Positions 21,731 through 35,652 of a stretch of DNA of 64,000 bases are shown piece by piece. Each line of letters starts with the position of its first letter. The first letter of the stretch is position 1. The notes under the pieces are model-generated. The model saw only the letters and a list, made by a program, of their open reading frames with translations. It ran no database searches and had not been told where the DNA came from. The position numbers and the translations under genes are program-made. Source of the DNA: Mangifera indica (taxonomy: Eukaryota; Streptophyta; Magnoliopsida; Sapindales; Anacardiaceae); the NCBI RefSeq assembly GCF_011075055.1, contig NC_058144.1, positions 10,816,138 through 10,880,137 on the forward strand. Direction: 5' to 3'.

Positions 21731-24700
21731 ATGGACACTGAAGAGATATTGCAAGAGTTAGATACCGTTAATGTTGAGCTCCAACTTGTGCAAGGTGAGG
21801 TGTAAACGTATTTGAATCATAAAATTCGAATTTATTTTGAAATTTTTACTACTAATTAACATTACAGACCAGATAAAACAATTGCTTGATCGGCAAGAGA
21901 AGTTGCAAGAGAGGCAATCGGAACTGAAGGCTTTATTGGAAGCATGTGAAGCATCGGTGAGCCGTACACAGTGTGGTGGCTCGGTTGGTGTGGAAGACTG
22001 GTCGGGGCATTTTGAGTGGGACTCTCGTGCCGATGACGTTAGGCTCAATGTGTTTGGAATTTCTACTTATCGTGCTAATCAGCGGGAGGTTGTTTAGTTT
22101 GGTTTCTGAATTACTTAATTTATTGTTATTGTTGTTTTATGCTTTTTTTAGTTGGTAGTAGAGTGGGGTTCAACATTTTGATTGCTCTAAGTGTGCATTA
22201 AGTGTGCAAAAGCAGATACTTGGTTGACTAGTAATTAATTTTCTATCTTTACCAGATTGTAAATGCTGTCATGAGTGGAAGAGATGTTCTGGTGATTATG
22301 GCTGCGGGTGGTGGCAAGAGCCTTTGCTACCAACTTCCAGCTATCCTTCGTGACGGAATTGCTCTTGTTGTCAGTCCATTGCTTTCTTTGATTCAGGATC
22401 AGGTGCTATTTGCTTATTTATAAATAAACAAAGTGTTGTGTACAGACATTTTGCTTTATATAGCTTTTCTTACAAACTTCAATGCTTTAGGTTATGTGCT
22501 TGGCTGCTTTAGGTATTCCAGCATACATGTTGACATCAACAACTACTAAAGAGAATGAGAAATTCATATACAGGGCCCTTGAAAAAGGTGAAGGGGAGCT
22601 AAAAATATTGTATGTCACTCCAGAAAAGATATCAAAAAGCAAGAGATTTATGTCGAAACTCGAAAAAAGTCATCATGTTGGTCGTTTTTCTTTAATTGCT
22701 ATCGATGTAAGTATATGATTCAATGTTTTAGACTTGACTTTCAATGCGTGCACGTTTGTGTGTATATATATATACATACACACACTTTTTTCAATAAAAA
22801 AGTTATTTTCACTGTAGGGTTCTTGACAGACAATAATTCATAGTTTGTTGTAGAAATTCTATGGAATCATTTTGATGCTTGCATATGGTATATATCATTG
22901 TGCGTGTTGTATGATAAACTTATCATGTGACAGCAAAAAAACTTAATTTTGATTATTAGCCACACTTGGTATTCTTAATGTTGACCTGTTGAATGGTGAT
23001 CTCATTTAGTAAAGTTCATCAACAGGAACAGTTTGATTGGTTGGGTTGATTTGCAGGAAGCTCATTGTTGTAGCCAGTGGGGTCATGATTTTCGTCCTGA
23101 CTACAAGAATCTTGGCATTCTTAAGACTCAGTTCCCCAATGTTCCTATGGTGGCTTTGACTGTATGCCAATTTCTCCCTCTTTATAAAATATCTATTTAA
23201 AATGACGATCTATTGTTTGTGTACTAGCTGCAATTCTTGGGTTAATTTAATGAAGTTTGCTTTCTAACCTACATTTCAGGCAACTGCTACCCAGAAAGTC
23301 CAATATGATCTAATGGAGATGTTGCACATTCCAAAATGTGTTAAATTTGTCAGCACGGTCAACAGACCAAATCTCTTTTATATGGTATAGTTACTGGTGA
23401 TCTTTGTTTGATCTGTGTAGTTTCCAACTTAACAGTCTAGGTGCTAATGTGGTGATTTCATTTGAGATGATATATTGCCAGGGGTACAGATTTCTTTGTG
23501 TAGGATCTACATAGCATGTATTTGTTACTGGGGGGGCTGATTTTGATGTTCATGTCATCCTTTGGACCCTTGGTTTAGTTTTAATCATCTTCTCTCTTTA
23601 AATGAATTTGTTTCCGTTTCTTGAAAAAAAAAAAAAATTATGGTGACTCTCTCATTGCAGGTACGAGAAAAATCATCAGTGGGAAAGGTGGTTGTTGATG
23701 AAATTGCTGAATTCATACAAGAATCTTATCCAAAGAATGAGTCAGGGATTGTCTATTGCTTTTCTAGAAAGGAATGTGAACAGGTTCATAACTTTCAATT
23801 TTGTCTGTCTTTTTGGTCCTTTTTATTTCATCTCATTTGCTTCATCTTGATTGGGAGTGGTTTTTTTTTTTTAAAATTATGGATTTTGCTTTAGTCATAT
23901 ATCTGTTGGATTAGGAGTTGGCAGTTTCGTTAAATTATAATAATGTTAGAGTGTCTAAGACTGTATTTGACCATACAAGTTGGACATGCAAATTGAATTA
24001 ACCTTTTGAAATCAGTATGATAGTAAGACAATAATGTCAAAATCGTAGAATTGTTGTGTATAAAACTCTTTTAAAATGAACCTGCCTTGACTTATTCTTG
24101 ATATTCAAGCACTCTTGCAAGGAATTTGGACTCAACAAGATGCCACATATTAGGTCCTTTCAATCCATTGCACTACGGAATACTTAAAACAAAATAGTAC
24201 AAGGAATCATAACACATAGTTAACTCCTGCTAAATTTGAGTCTCTCCCTTGGAATTATTACCCTGTAAAAACATTGAAATCATTTCCAAGACATTATCTG
24301 GCAACAACCTTAATTCATATGGCCTCCTGTTTCCCGGGTGTTTTAGGTGCTCATTTTCTTTGAAGGTTGCTTTCTGATTGATGGGATGAATTTTAATTTT
24401 CATTTTGAAACTTGAGATAGCATTCTTATTTTAATCTAAACATCTGTGTTTTAGTCTGTATTGGATGTGCTAGGAAATATCTAGCGTTTAGATGGAGTGA
24501 ATGTTTATTTCTAGCTCATTGTCAAGAGTTGTAGGTTGCTCAGGAGTTACGTGAGAGAGGAATTTCAGCTGATTATTATCATGCAGACATGGATGTGAAT
24601 GTTCGTGAAAAAGTTCATATGAGGTACAAATATATATTAAAGTACTGTTTTTCCTAAGTATGTTTTAGGAGCTTAGTGAATATCTTAAAAAGGTGGTATC

Positions 24701-27700
24701 AGGTGCATAGTATTGCCATCTTAAATATACTGCTCAGTTAGAAGACATTGTAATACAGTATAATTTTGCTTGCTATACAAAAAACAATACAAGTGTCTTT
24801 ACTGAAGCTTTCTGAAGCTATAAAACAATGAGCAGTACACCGTTTCTGTCATGGCTTTACTTTATGGTCTCATATATATGCTTAATTTATTGAATCATTT
24901 ATACGTTTCTTTTTGAAATTTATGAAAGGTGGAGCAAAAATAAGTTGCAAGTGATTGTTGGTACGGTATGTAAAATTGTGATTATCAGTTTTTATTGGTG
25001 CTGATATTGCTTTATGGTTCTAATACTTTTGCTTACATGCCAGGTGGCATTTGGTATGGGGATCAACAAACCAGATGGTTAGTATTGTGAGTTCAAATTT
25101 GTGCAGCTGTTAGCACTAATTGTGAATGAGAAGCAGACTGAATTCTAGCCGTAATTCTTGGGTTTTCACTCTTTTGTGTATGAGAACTTTAAGGCATTTC
25201 TTGAAAATGGACTAGTCCATCATATAATATCATTTATATGAGAAAATACAGTATTGGCACAGTAATGTATCTTTATTTGCTAAAATGAACCCAAGGAAGA
25301 GTAAAACAGAGTTAAATTATGGCACTTTTCCATTGGGCATTACTTGTACATTTTGATTGATTGTTAAACCAGATTTTCTTGCGGTTCAATCGGTTGTATG
25401 ACAATTCTTAGAAATATCTGCACATTGAGTAAACATATACCTCAATTGTATGAATTATTGTTCTAATTCTTCCAACAGGTTCTTTTTACTGGAACATATG
25501 TAATTAGTGTTTTAGTTGCGTGAATGTGAACATTTTAATAGAAATGAATTGAAACTAAATTTCTTCTGGTTGTGCCTTGTTCTTTCACCAGAAATGCATT
25601 TTATATTAATAATTCCTCTCTTAATTTTGGCATTATCTCTCTCTTTTTGTTTTGCCCATGTGACTGGAATCTTCTGGCTGTGAGTGCTTTTGCTTCACAG
25701 AAGTTTCTTTTCTACCTATTCGCCTTCACCACTTCCCCAATCCGTAATTTATTAACATGCTTTCTGTGCTGTTTATTTCTAGATCTATTCACAGATACAC
25801 CCAACACATATTGCCTTCTTATTAAATATGAATTTTCCTCTCTATTATGTTGCTCTCCTGTTTTCAATGTTATAATAAATTCTTGCATTTCAAATATATG
25901 TTTCTATACATGTTCTTGTATTTAATATAACTAGTTGCTTGTAGTCAGGTTTGTCATCCATCACAGTCTGAGCAAATCAGTGGAAACATATTATCAGGTT
26001 CTTAATCGTTCCCCTGTAAGCAATATTTTTTTCCTTTTTCCCCATATATTCTTCTTTCTGTAATTGATTTTGCTGCAGGAAAGTGGCCGTGCTGGACGAG
26101 ACGGACTTCCTTCTGAGTGCCTACTCTTTTTTAGGCCTGCTGATGTTCCTAGGCAGGTACTATATAGTTTGGCATTCCGAATATATGCTATATTTTCTCA
26201 ATTATTCCTTTATTTGTAAATTGTGACACTTCTGTGAGCAGAGTTCAATGGTCTTCTACGAGAATTCTGGATTGCAGAATCTCTATGACATTGTACGATA
26301 TTGCCAGGTACAAGCATTTGTACTTCTTTAATTTTTTTATTTACTATGGTATTGCTATCAACCAATAAGGAGTGCATGAGCTGTTGTTCATCATTGCTTT
26401 GAATGATGGACCTTGAAATATTTTATCTCTAGACATTAATTGATCTGTATACTTGTACCAGTCTAAAAAGCAATGTCGACGAAGTACTTTTTTTCGGCAT
26501 TTTGCTGAGCCATTACAGGACTGCAATGGTATCATTTTTTGTTATTGAAATTCTGGTGACTTGTTCAAATTTTTTATACTGATTTTTGAATAATATAGTG
26601 TTAATGTTGTGTTTTCATAGGGATGTGTGACAACTGTGCATTCTCAAGTGAGGTTAAAGAAGTTGATGTATCTCGTATGTTTCCTTTTCTATTAATTTAT
26701 ACAAATATATGGTTTCTGGTTTTATTTTTAGGCACTGATCTAATTCAGTCACTATATGTCTGATATTATTAAAATTTTGAGTGTGTTCTACCTTTGCTTT
26801 TAAAATTCTTACATTGCCCCTAAGGTAAACTATAACTTTTTGCCTTAGTTAATGGTACCTTTTTGGAACTCCATTATTGTCCTTAAGAGATAATAACTCT
26901 TATGGCACGGTTTTTCCTTGAGCGGTAAAATCTCTTATGGCTTGGTTACCATGCTGGATAGTGGATAGTACACTACAAAATTTTGGTACTGTATTAAATG
27001 CTTCAAGGCAGGTGTTTGACACACTTCCAACTTGGGACTGTATTCAGTAAAATGATCAAATATTATAACGGAAGTGCACTAAGTAGTACCATGGGGTCGG
27101 GTTGGTTAATTTAGTGTATGGTTGTGAGTTAAAGAATTAAATTCTGCTGCCTATCCTTAACAACTTAAATTTTACAGTGGTTGGTTAGTGTCCTTTCCCA
27201 GCAAGTAGTCTTAAAGCGAGTTAACAGGTTTGAGTCCCAGATTGTTAGGGGAGATTGTGGGCTTATGGAGGCCATGAAGCACTCTGCAACTGTGGTTGTT
27301 TATAGTCAGTGTGCTGCTTCTAGCCAAAATTATATTTTCCAACTATTTATAATTATTTTACTGAAAAGTTTAAATCTGTTCTATGGCCTATATTCAGCTG
27401 AAACTTTCTTGATGTTACAGGCTTACTCTCTTTATTTTTGTTAATATAAAATTGATATCTAATGAACGAATTAGAAGGCAAATGTAATTGCTTTATTTCT
27501 GCATAATACGCCTATTTTTGCAGGTCATGCAAAATTTATGGTTTCTTTCCTGCAAGACATGAAAGAGAATGATCAGAGATTGACATTGTTGCAACTAGTG
27601 GACAAAATGAAAACTAAGCATAAGGAACTAGGTAGGTTTTGTGCCTCTTGTTGTGCCCAGGATGAATGATCAAAATTCTCGTGTTTATGAACAATAGAAA

Positions 27701-29647
27701 GACATGAAACAGAGCTATCTTCAATATCTGGGTTGGTAAATGGGTGTTGCATTAAAAACTATAGAGGGTCTCTAGGCTAATTTTTTGGCTATTAAAGACT
27801 TGGAAGATAAACCTTTATGGGTCTTTTACAGTATTCTTTTTTGCTTAAAGAATACAAAATTGTCTTTTAATACTGATATGGCATAAGTTGCTTGTGACAG
27901 TTATAATTTTCAATAATTGTTCCTTAACATTGTGTAATATAGCTATTGTAATGATAGTATATTTTGTTCATGTTAAGACTTCTATGTCCAGCTCTATCTT
28001 AATCATGTAAGCACTTCTTGGAGTTGATGCATCACCATTAATGTTATTTGAATTTAACTTTCCTTTAATTTGCCTTTCCCTTCTCTGACATCTGATATCA
28101 GGTTCTGACCTGAAGAAAGAAGAAATACAACAGCTTGTGTTAAAGCTTATCGTAGATCGTGTTTTGGTAAGATATAGACCCTTCAGATATGGAATCTTTT
28201 CATATGAGCTAGCTTCTGCTTATTTACTTGTCTGGCTTAAAAAACTATGGAAAATGTTCTATTTTGTTATAGATTAAGTGAGTGTTTTATTTCAAACTTT
28301 TAAAGACATAAGCTCAAATAGTCATTTCTAATAAAGGGAACAGAATTCAATCTGTTTATGGTCTTACCATTTCAGCTTGTAATGGAAATCTGTTTTTTTT
28401 TTTCCAGAATGAAGAATTTCAGCATACAGCTTATTCTACAAATGCTTATGTAACAGTAGGACCTCTGGCAAGACAAGTGCTGCTAGGTATGTGGCTTTTT
28501 TTTCCAAGGAAGATGACATGTTATACACTTTGAATAGGAGATTTCTATGATTAGATTATATACTACTATTTAACACTTTAATATTTACTCCTTTTCCTTG
28601 TTCATAGAGAGCTTTTCTTCAATGGATATGTTCATGATGATTTGGATGCTCAATATAAGTTTAAAACATGATCTTAGGCTATTTGTCTTTTAACTCTAGG
28701 TCATTTATGCTCATTCATTTTCAACATTTTTATACTCTCATCACATTCATCATGGAAGATTCCATGGCAAAATTTTGCATTTGTTAGAAAAATTGTCATT
28801 TATACAGATCGATTACAGTTAGGAGGGAGTCAATGTGCTAATAACATGGTCTGTTACTTGCCTTTGTTGAGTTCAAAAAGAGATCCTCAAGATGAAATTA
28901 AATGGCCTCCATGTAAATTGCTTTTGCTTTAAAACTTAAACAGAACTAAATATTCCCTTCCAGATTAACATATGGTTGTCTTCGTCTAATATATTTCATC
29001 AGATAATATAATCATATTCAAACCCAAATATTCATGTGCTATATTTTACAATTATTTTTTATGATTGACAATTAATTAACAGGGAAGAAGATCATTAAAC
29101 TTGAGATTTCTGGCGGACTGAAGAATACGAATGGTGGAAAGAAATCAACCAAATGCAGTGTCGGCTCATCTTCATTGGAGCTTAAGCTTTATGAGCTAAG
29201 GAAGGAACTTTCTGCTGCTGATGGAGGAATACTTCCTCATTCTGTTTTGTCTAGTCAAATGATCAGAATTATAACTGCCCAGAGGCCCAATTCGATGGAA
29301 GAGGTAAGTTTCAACCATGTCAGTTTTCCCTATGAAGAGATGCATATTTAGTGACTTTGATGTTGAAAACTTCTACAAAATTATCAATTTAGGGATCATT
29401 ATAATAATCGAAATCATAACTGTATATCATCTAATGTCATTCTCAGTTGGAGAAGATAATTGGAAAGTTGAAGACAGATAAGTATGGGACCAAAATTCTT
29501 GAAGAAATCAGCAAGTGCACCATTGCGGACCAACCTGATGACTATGCTGCGAGTGAAGGACAAACAAGTGAAACTAGAGCTAAGAAGCGCCTGAAGACAG
29601 AAAAGGTGCTTGTCATTGTTGAGAGTAGCGATGGTGAAGACGTGTGA
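21731..29647 (+). CDS. RECQL2: ATP-dependent DNA helicase Q-like 2 (RecQ family)
   Basis: Twenty exons joined by hand give 2133 nt, 710 residues (Arabidopsis RECQL2 is about 705): 21731-21794, 21868-22088, 22256-22402, 22491-22706, 23057-23161, 23280-23384, 23661-23783, 24535-24623, 24929-24965, 25044-25077, 25945-25997, 26079-26156, 26242-26307, 26462-26528, 26621-26674, 27524-27631, 28102-28166, 28408-28486, 29083-29303, 29447-29647. The N-terminus is a short coiled coil. Walker A is AAGGGKS (Lys116), the box is DEAH (216-219), motif VI is [10 protein letters not shown] (398-407). The RecQ zinc site has Cys451, 467, 471 and 474, followed by a winged-helix/RQC part and an HRDC-like region near 600-670. 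The C-terminus is basic then acidic ([10 protein letters not shown]...). In Arabidopsis this is a nuclear 3'-5' helicase that unwinds D-loops and other recombination intermediates and partners with the WRN-type exonuclease WEX. All key residues are intact. The longest intron is 25078-25944. Confidence 0.95.
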
Positions 29648-30472
29648 AAGACTCCGGAAAGTTTTGTGAATTTCCTGAGAGCAACGATGATTTAGTGTGA
29701 AAGGCTCTGGAAAATTTTGTGAACTTCCTGGAGCTGCTGCTACTAACAATCATCAATGCCGGCAGAGACATCTGAATGTAAATGTATGTTATGATTTAAG
29801 CTATTTTTAATATAACTTTTCCAGTTTTTGAATATCTATTTTTCGGCATTTTTGGCACATGTATTATGCTCAGTTACAGCCTAGAAAAACACGCACCTAA
29901 TTGGCATTTCTGGGTCTAATGGGATAAAAAAAAAACCGCCTTTCGTTTATTTTCTGAAACAGAAATATTATAATTTGGGTCTCCGTAGTTTTGAACTTGA
30001 TTTGTCTCCTTTTGAATTTGAGTTTTTAATTATTTCGTTATTAAAATGACATCATTTATATATATATTAGTCGAAATAACTTTGTTTTGTATCAAAATTT
30101 TTAATTGACAAATTTAATAAGTAGTTTAAGCTCGAGCAAATTTGTATAAGATTGATTTGTTTTAGACTCGTTTAAACTGAATGTAAACTTGAGCTCGAAT
30201 AGACTTAGTTTGAATCTAGCCTTACATCAATCAATATAATGAACTGTTATTCTATATCAAAGGTTGGGGGTGTTTGTGTAGTTTCAGAAACTATTGGGTC
30301 TACATGAGCGAAAACATGAGAGGAAAATCCTTTGGAAAAAGAATGGCTGAGCGTTATAACTTGACTATTAAATCGTGTTCTGAGGCGTCGATGTAATTGT
30401 AGCAACACAACGAACGAGTTGCAGAAGATAGAGGGAAATTTGAAAGCTGTGTATTTGCTTCTCTCTCTCTCA
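29648..30472. other. Intergenic region between RECQL2 and MOS2
   Basis: The 825 bp between the two same-strand genes hold the helicase 3' flank, an AT-rich part with CTCGAGC/GAGCTCGAA words (about 30125-30220, similar in style to 18.2-18.8 kb) and, near the end, a pyrimidine run (CTTCTCTCTCTCTC, about 30458-30471) directly before the MOS2 ATG. No gene was seen. Confidence 0.5.
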
Positions 30473-31726
30473 ATGAGTTCCAATGCCACTAAAATTTCTT
30501 TCTCTGTTCAATCAAAATCGAACCGGAAACAGTCGAAAACAGTGCATCGTCAACAACATGACGATCAACCTAGTAAACACTTCGTCACCGAATTCGATCC
30601 AAACCAAACCCTAACCGACGCCAGCCCGAAGCCCAGACTCATAATCCCTCCCAAAGCCAATGAATCGCGTCCGCACAAGAAGATGAAGAACATCGACCTC
30701 TCCAACGAAACCTCTGATCAACTTCAGTTGGAGCTTCATAGCACAACCGAATGTACTGACGGTGGTGCCGGTCAAATTATGTACGGTCTTAATTTGAGGA
30801 AAATTGTTGGCGGCAATAAGGATGAGGAACAAGCGGCTGAGTCTGCGGCCGCGTTTGAGCCGGTAGAGAGGGTGAAATCGAAGGATGTGAAGTTCGATTT
30901 GGAGGGATTGCCGGAGGACGAGGGGTTTAAGCAGTATGAAGATATGCCGGTTGAAGATTTTGGTGCTGCGTTGCTTGCTGGATTAGGTTGGTATGAGGGT
31001 AGAGGGCTTGGCAAAAACCCTAAGGGAAATGTTCAGATTAAGCAAACTGAGAAGAAGAGTTTTGTTTCTGACTATGCTATTGCTAGTAAGGACAATAGGA
31101 TAGAAGAGAAACGCACTGACACAAATGGAGGTGATAGAAAGGATAACCCAATCAAACATCAAAGTCAGGAGAGTGAAGATAGAGATAGAGAGAATAGAAA
31201 TGGGAGCCAAAAGCATAGGGAGAGCAAACAGAGAGGCAGTATTAATAATGGGAGTGAAAGAAGTAGTAGAAAGGGTGAAAAGAGAGGCAGTAGTAATGAT
31301 GGGAGAAAGAAAAGAAGTAGAGAGAGTGAGAAGAGAGTCAGTAATGGTGATGAAGAGAGGGTTTCTTGGCTTAGGCGTAATATTAGAGTAAAGATAATAA
31401 GCAAAGAGTTTGAAAAGGGCAGATTTTATTTGAAGAAGGGAGAGGTGGTGGAAGTGGTGGGGACTTCATGTAATATATTAATGGATGACGCTAGAGAGTT
31501 GCTAAAAGGTGTTGATCAAGATCTTCTTGAGACTGCATTGCCAAGGAGCAAAGGCGGCGTAGTTGTGTTGTATGGAAAGCATAAAGGTGTATATGGGACT
31601 TTAGTGGATAGGGAAATGGATAGAAATACCGGTGTAGTTTTTGATGCTGATACAGAAGATTACTTGAATGTAAAGCTAGATCAGATTGCAGAGTACACTA
31701 GAGGTCCTAGCAGCTTCGAGTATTGA
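30473..31726 (+). CDS. MOS2: MOS2-like G-patch and KOW domain protein
   Basis: A single uninterrupted frame encodes 417 residues from the ATG at 30473, which follows a CT-rich leader. An upstream in-frame ATG at 30419 would add 18 residues but does not match the usual MSSNATKISFSV-type start. A G-patch lies at about residues 156-188 (DMPVEDFGAALLAGLGWYEG, then GLGKNPKG). A long Lys/Arg/Glu/Ser-rich disordered linker spans about 205-295. Two KOW modules lie near 298-335 (IRVKIISKEF...) and 361-400 (GGVVVLYGKHKGVYGTLVD). Arabidopsis MOS2, also intronless (about 460 residues), is a nuclear RNA-binding protein needed for snc1-type immunity and for microRNA maturation. The human counterpart is the spliceosomal GPKOW. 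Length is slightly short because the linker is shorter. Confidence 0.92.
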   Translation: MSSNATKISFSVQSKSNRKQSKTVHRQQHDDQPSKHFVTEFDPNQTLTDASPKPRLIIPPKANESRPHKKMKNIDLSNETSDQLQLELHSTTECTDGGAGQIMYGLNLRKIVGGNKDEEQAAESAAAFEPVERVKSKDVKFDLEGLPEDEGFKQYEDMPVEDFGAALLAGLGWYEGRGLGKNPKGNVQIKQTEKKSFVSDYAIASKDNRIEEKRTDTNGGDRKDNPIKHQSQESEDRDRENRNGSQKHRESKQRGSINNGSERSSRKGEKRGSSNDGRKKRSRESEKRVSNGDEERVSWLRRNIRVKIISKEFEKGRFYLKKGEVVEVVGTSCNILMDDARELLKGVDQDLLETALPRSKGGVVVLYGKHKGVYGTLVDREMDRNTGVVFDADTEDYLNVKLDQIAEYTRGPSSFEY

Positions 31727-34690
31727 TTCTCTTGCTTTAACAAGATGCAAGACCTGTTTGATGGGCTTGCGGTGTGCCTCTGGTCAATTGGTATTTCAAC
31801 CTGTACCTCCTGTTAACACATTGGCTGATATATAGTTCTTTCAATGAATTTTTTTGTTGTATTTTAGTATGGTAGTTGTCACTGTGATCTTTCTATTTGA
31901 GTATTTGTTCTGTGGGAAGAGCTATGCTCGGTGATTTATTTGTTGTATTTATAAGTTTTTCATTTTATCAGCTACTGGTTTTTGTTCTTAGAAGATATTT
32001 GCTGGAAATTATTAAATCATTGATACAACAGTAATGCTGACTCTATGGTGCAATACTGAGATAAATTGAAGTTTTGAAATCTTCTTTAATAGGTAAACAA
32101 ATGTTTTGCACATTCATGATCACACTCTAATGTTCAGTGTTTAGTAACTTTTACAATCACAGAATTCTTATCTGTAGACAGAGATGTGAGGAGATCACTG
32201 GATTTATGAAATTCGTTAAATGATTTTTTTTGGTCATCTTTGACAATCTATTTGTTGTCAATCTATGTTTGGATATTTTTATTGTCCATTTAATAGTTAA
32301 GTAACTGTTTTGGCTCCTTTAGTTTGAACCTTTGCCATTATGGTATTCAATGCATATTATATAGTTTGTGGCCATTGTAACTGGATATGAACTTGGTGTT
32401 TGCATTTTATTGGCATAGGAAAATTTTTTATCCTCTGACATTTTAGCAGTGTAAAGGTGATTGATTTTACAATACAGTTATTGGGTCAAGTGTGATGCAC
32501 AATTGACTATTTTGTGTTTTATGTGCGGGAAAATGATGTTAGAAATTGGGGCGTGCATCATGGAGGGTATGCTTGAATAAGAAATCATTCTTTGTTTAGT
32601 TTAATTCTTTAATTGCATTGAATTGATCCTTAATGGATTCATAATTTTCCAAAATCTTTTGGAATTCAGCCGAGGATTGGATAATCCATTTGAAAAGATC
32701 AGTAAGTGTAGTGTAGATTTATATTGTAAGTTTGAATTTCTTGCTTCAATGGTTTCTTTTGCGAGAATTGACACTTGTGATTGGATCCAAAGAAGAAGCT
32801 CAGATGTTTGTTTTTCACCATATTGGTGTTTGTAGTATAAGAGGCAAGGGAAGAGTAATGAGCATCCTTTTTTGGTCTCTTGATCTTGAAGTGCTATGCA
32901 TTGTAGATTGCTGAATTGTGTTTGGACTTTGGATGTTCTGTTCCCCTGCAATTTCTTACTCGTTGAATAACTTTTTGGGTTGGTTATGGAAAAGAGTGCT
33001 GCTATACTTTCAAAGTCTATTTTGGGTTATTTGGTTGGAAAGGAATATTCGAAGATAGGGAAGAATAAGAGTGATAATAAACAGAGATTTAATTTTCAGT
33101 TTTCGTATGGGCTTTTGCTAATTATTTCTGAGGAATTGTTTTGTATATCCAGATTGTGATGTTGCTTGTCTGTTCTATATTTTTTCTTCTTTTGTTTCTT
33201 GATAAGAAAATTATATTCTATTCAAAATAATTTTGATGAGAACATATTGGAGTTGTTCTTTTTTGGTTGGAATAATAATTTTAGATGCTTACATAGTGAT
33301 GGAGTAACACTTATTAAGAACAGTGATGATAATAATAAGGTTGAGAGAGATTGAAATTTGATTGTTAGTCTTGATAGAATTATTTATTGTTTGGACTCTG
33401 AACTTAAGGTCTATATCTTATTTATGGTTATTTTATGAACAGTGAAGAATCATTAGAAAGGAAGGAACTAGGTTTTAAAATCCTTTACAAATTGTCTTGT
33501 ATTTTCAATAAATCTTGTGTATCAACAAAGCAATCTAGTGTTTGAAGAATACATTATGTATTGTCCCCTTCAAAATCACAGTCACCATGGCTACATCCTC
33601 AGTTGCTTTGGCTATTGGATTTACTTGTATTGCTAATCTTGGTTAAGAACTGAAGTGGTGGTTAGGTAACTCATTTCTTTTAGGGGCATAAAATCTTTTC
33701 AACTTTTAGAAATCCCAGATTTCAGTATGTACAATATGATGGATGGTTTTGTTTTGATAATCGTATGTATGATGAATGTTATTTATGAAGTTTGTTATAG
33801 GTATCTAGCAACATGCTTCTTTGTATTTTTGAGAGAGAACATCATTAAAGACCGACCGCTCTTCCAACCACTATCCAAATTCTACAATGAATTTTCAACT
33901 GTATTGCATTTATTAGAACATTTTCATGTCTGCAGAAGTTAGGTTTATTTCATACCATCAAGATTTGCAATGTGCCCACATCATATTTTATCCATTTATC
34001 ATGTGCATTGAGTTTTAATATATTTTTGTTCATTTGTAACTCCATGATTTAGTTGATATTTTCAGAAGAATAGGATGAAAGAAGATATAGGCTATCCAAA
34101 CTTTAAGATAGGATCATGTTTAGGGTTTATGGGTTTTTGTCATTTTGTGGTTGGGAGATTTTAAATTAAAAATAAAATCATATTAAATCATATTATTATA
34201 ATACACGATTAGATACTTAAAATTGGGTAGTACGCATATCATTGTTTATGATAACCTACTTTGGTTTATAGAGATGTGATACGATCAAATACGAGTAATG
34301 GTAAACCTAATTGGGTTTAGAGAGCTGTGTGTGACATAATGAAATTTGAATCATCTTTTTCTCATAATCTTACACTATAGTATGATAAAATCATCATTAT
34401 TTTATTTTGTCAACAACCAATTGCCCCAAAGTGAAGTAAGAAATAAGAATACGCGACTTAAATTAATATTAAGAGTGAATCACGTTACGTTTTCCGGCTG
34501 AAGATTGGTCTTAAAACACTCTGCCACCCTTAAGTGATAAATAAGTGTCATATGATTCATAAATAATTTTCCTGTTCAAAATTAAACTCCCATAATTAAA
34601 CAACAATATCAAAAATTGAAATTATTGTTTTTTCCCTATGAGTTCATTTTTTAAAAATTATCAAAAAATCTTAAATTAACTAAAATAAAA
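31727..34690. other. Intergenic region, T-rich on the + strand, no gene recognised
   Basis: About 3 kb with no frame that resembles a known protein and no exon chain with matching splice sites. The composition (T-rich + strand, like introns and UTRs of + strand genes) would fit a long 3' UTR or an uncharacterised non-coding transcript, but nothing in sequence proves this. 34190-34440 shows dispersed-repeat-like wording. No RNA gene was recognised. Confidence 0.4.
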
Positions 34691-34697
34691 ATACAAT

Positions 34698-34702
<5 letters not shown>

Positions 34703-34787
<85 letters not shown>
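34703..34787. repeat. (TA)n microsatellite, about 42 repeats
   Basis: 85 bases of uninterrupted TA dinucleotides. It is embedded in an AT-rich MITE-like block (about 34690-34930) of the ATTATATAATAA...CATC family. Long perfect TA tracts can extrude cruciforms and are highly length-variable. Confidence 0.97.
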
Positions 34788-34793
<6 letters not shown>

Positions 34794-35650
34794 TTGGGTA
34801 TATGGATGATGTATTATTGTATAATTAGATGATTTTGAATTAAAGTTAAAATAATGTTCAATTATATAATAACGCATCATCTGTATACTTAAATTGTGTA
34901 TAAAAAATATATACATATAACATTGTTCTTAAAAATACCTTATAAATATCTAAATTATGTAAGAAACTTTTTATCTTCTTTTCTTTCACCGTCGTCTATT
35001 CTTCCATCTCTTTCTATATATAAAGTTGTCTTTATTGTATAATTGTATATCAAAGGTCAAACTATAACTTCTAAAAATATTAAGGTTTTCTTTTTTTTAA
35101 TTTTTAGATGCTATTAGAAATTCAAAAAAATTTAATTATTTTTTAAAATATTTAAAATATTAATTTACTTTTTAATAGTTTTAAAAATGATACTTATACT
35201 CTTAAATAATTGAAAAAAATGAAACAAATTATGGATGTAAATATCATATTATAATTATTGAGATCACATTGTAGTTTCAAAATATATAAAAGTTTGAAAA
35301 GATTTCAAAAATTGATTTATAAATTTTTAAATATTTTTAAGAGTTATATTACTATATTTAAAATATTTGAGCCTAATAAAAAGTTATTATTATTTTTTAA
35401 ATTAATGAGTAATAAAATTATTATTTTACTTTTATGTCTTTAATTTTTTTTAAAACCAAATTTGATTAGAAAATTTGATATTTAGGACGGGAAAAGGTTA
35501 TTTACTCTAATATAAATTATGCAGCACTGGACAGAACAGATGCGCAAAATATTTGCCAGATTTTAATGGTGCCAAATGTGGGTGAGCAGAGGGCAGCTGT
35601 CAAGACAGAAATTTTAGGATGCTTTTAGGTGCAATTCATTTGACTTTGAT
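34788..35650. other. AT-rich intergenic DNA
   Basis: Continuation of the AT-rich MITE-like block, then A/T-rich sequence with TTTAAAATATTT words. No gene was recognised. Confidence 0.5.
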
Positions 35651-35652
35651 TA

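Noticed and set aside
31165..31404. Leu/Ser-rich minus-strand frame
   Set aside because: Complement of the Arg/Glu/Ser-rich linker of the MOS2 gene.
31727..34690. Possible additional gene downstream of MOS2
   Set aside because: Several 60-116-codon frames exist but none resembles a known family or forms an exon chain.
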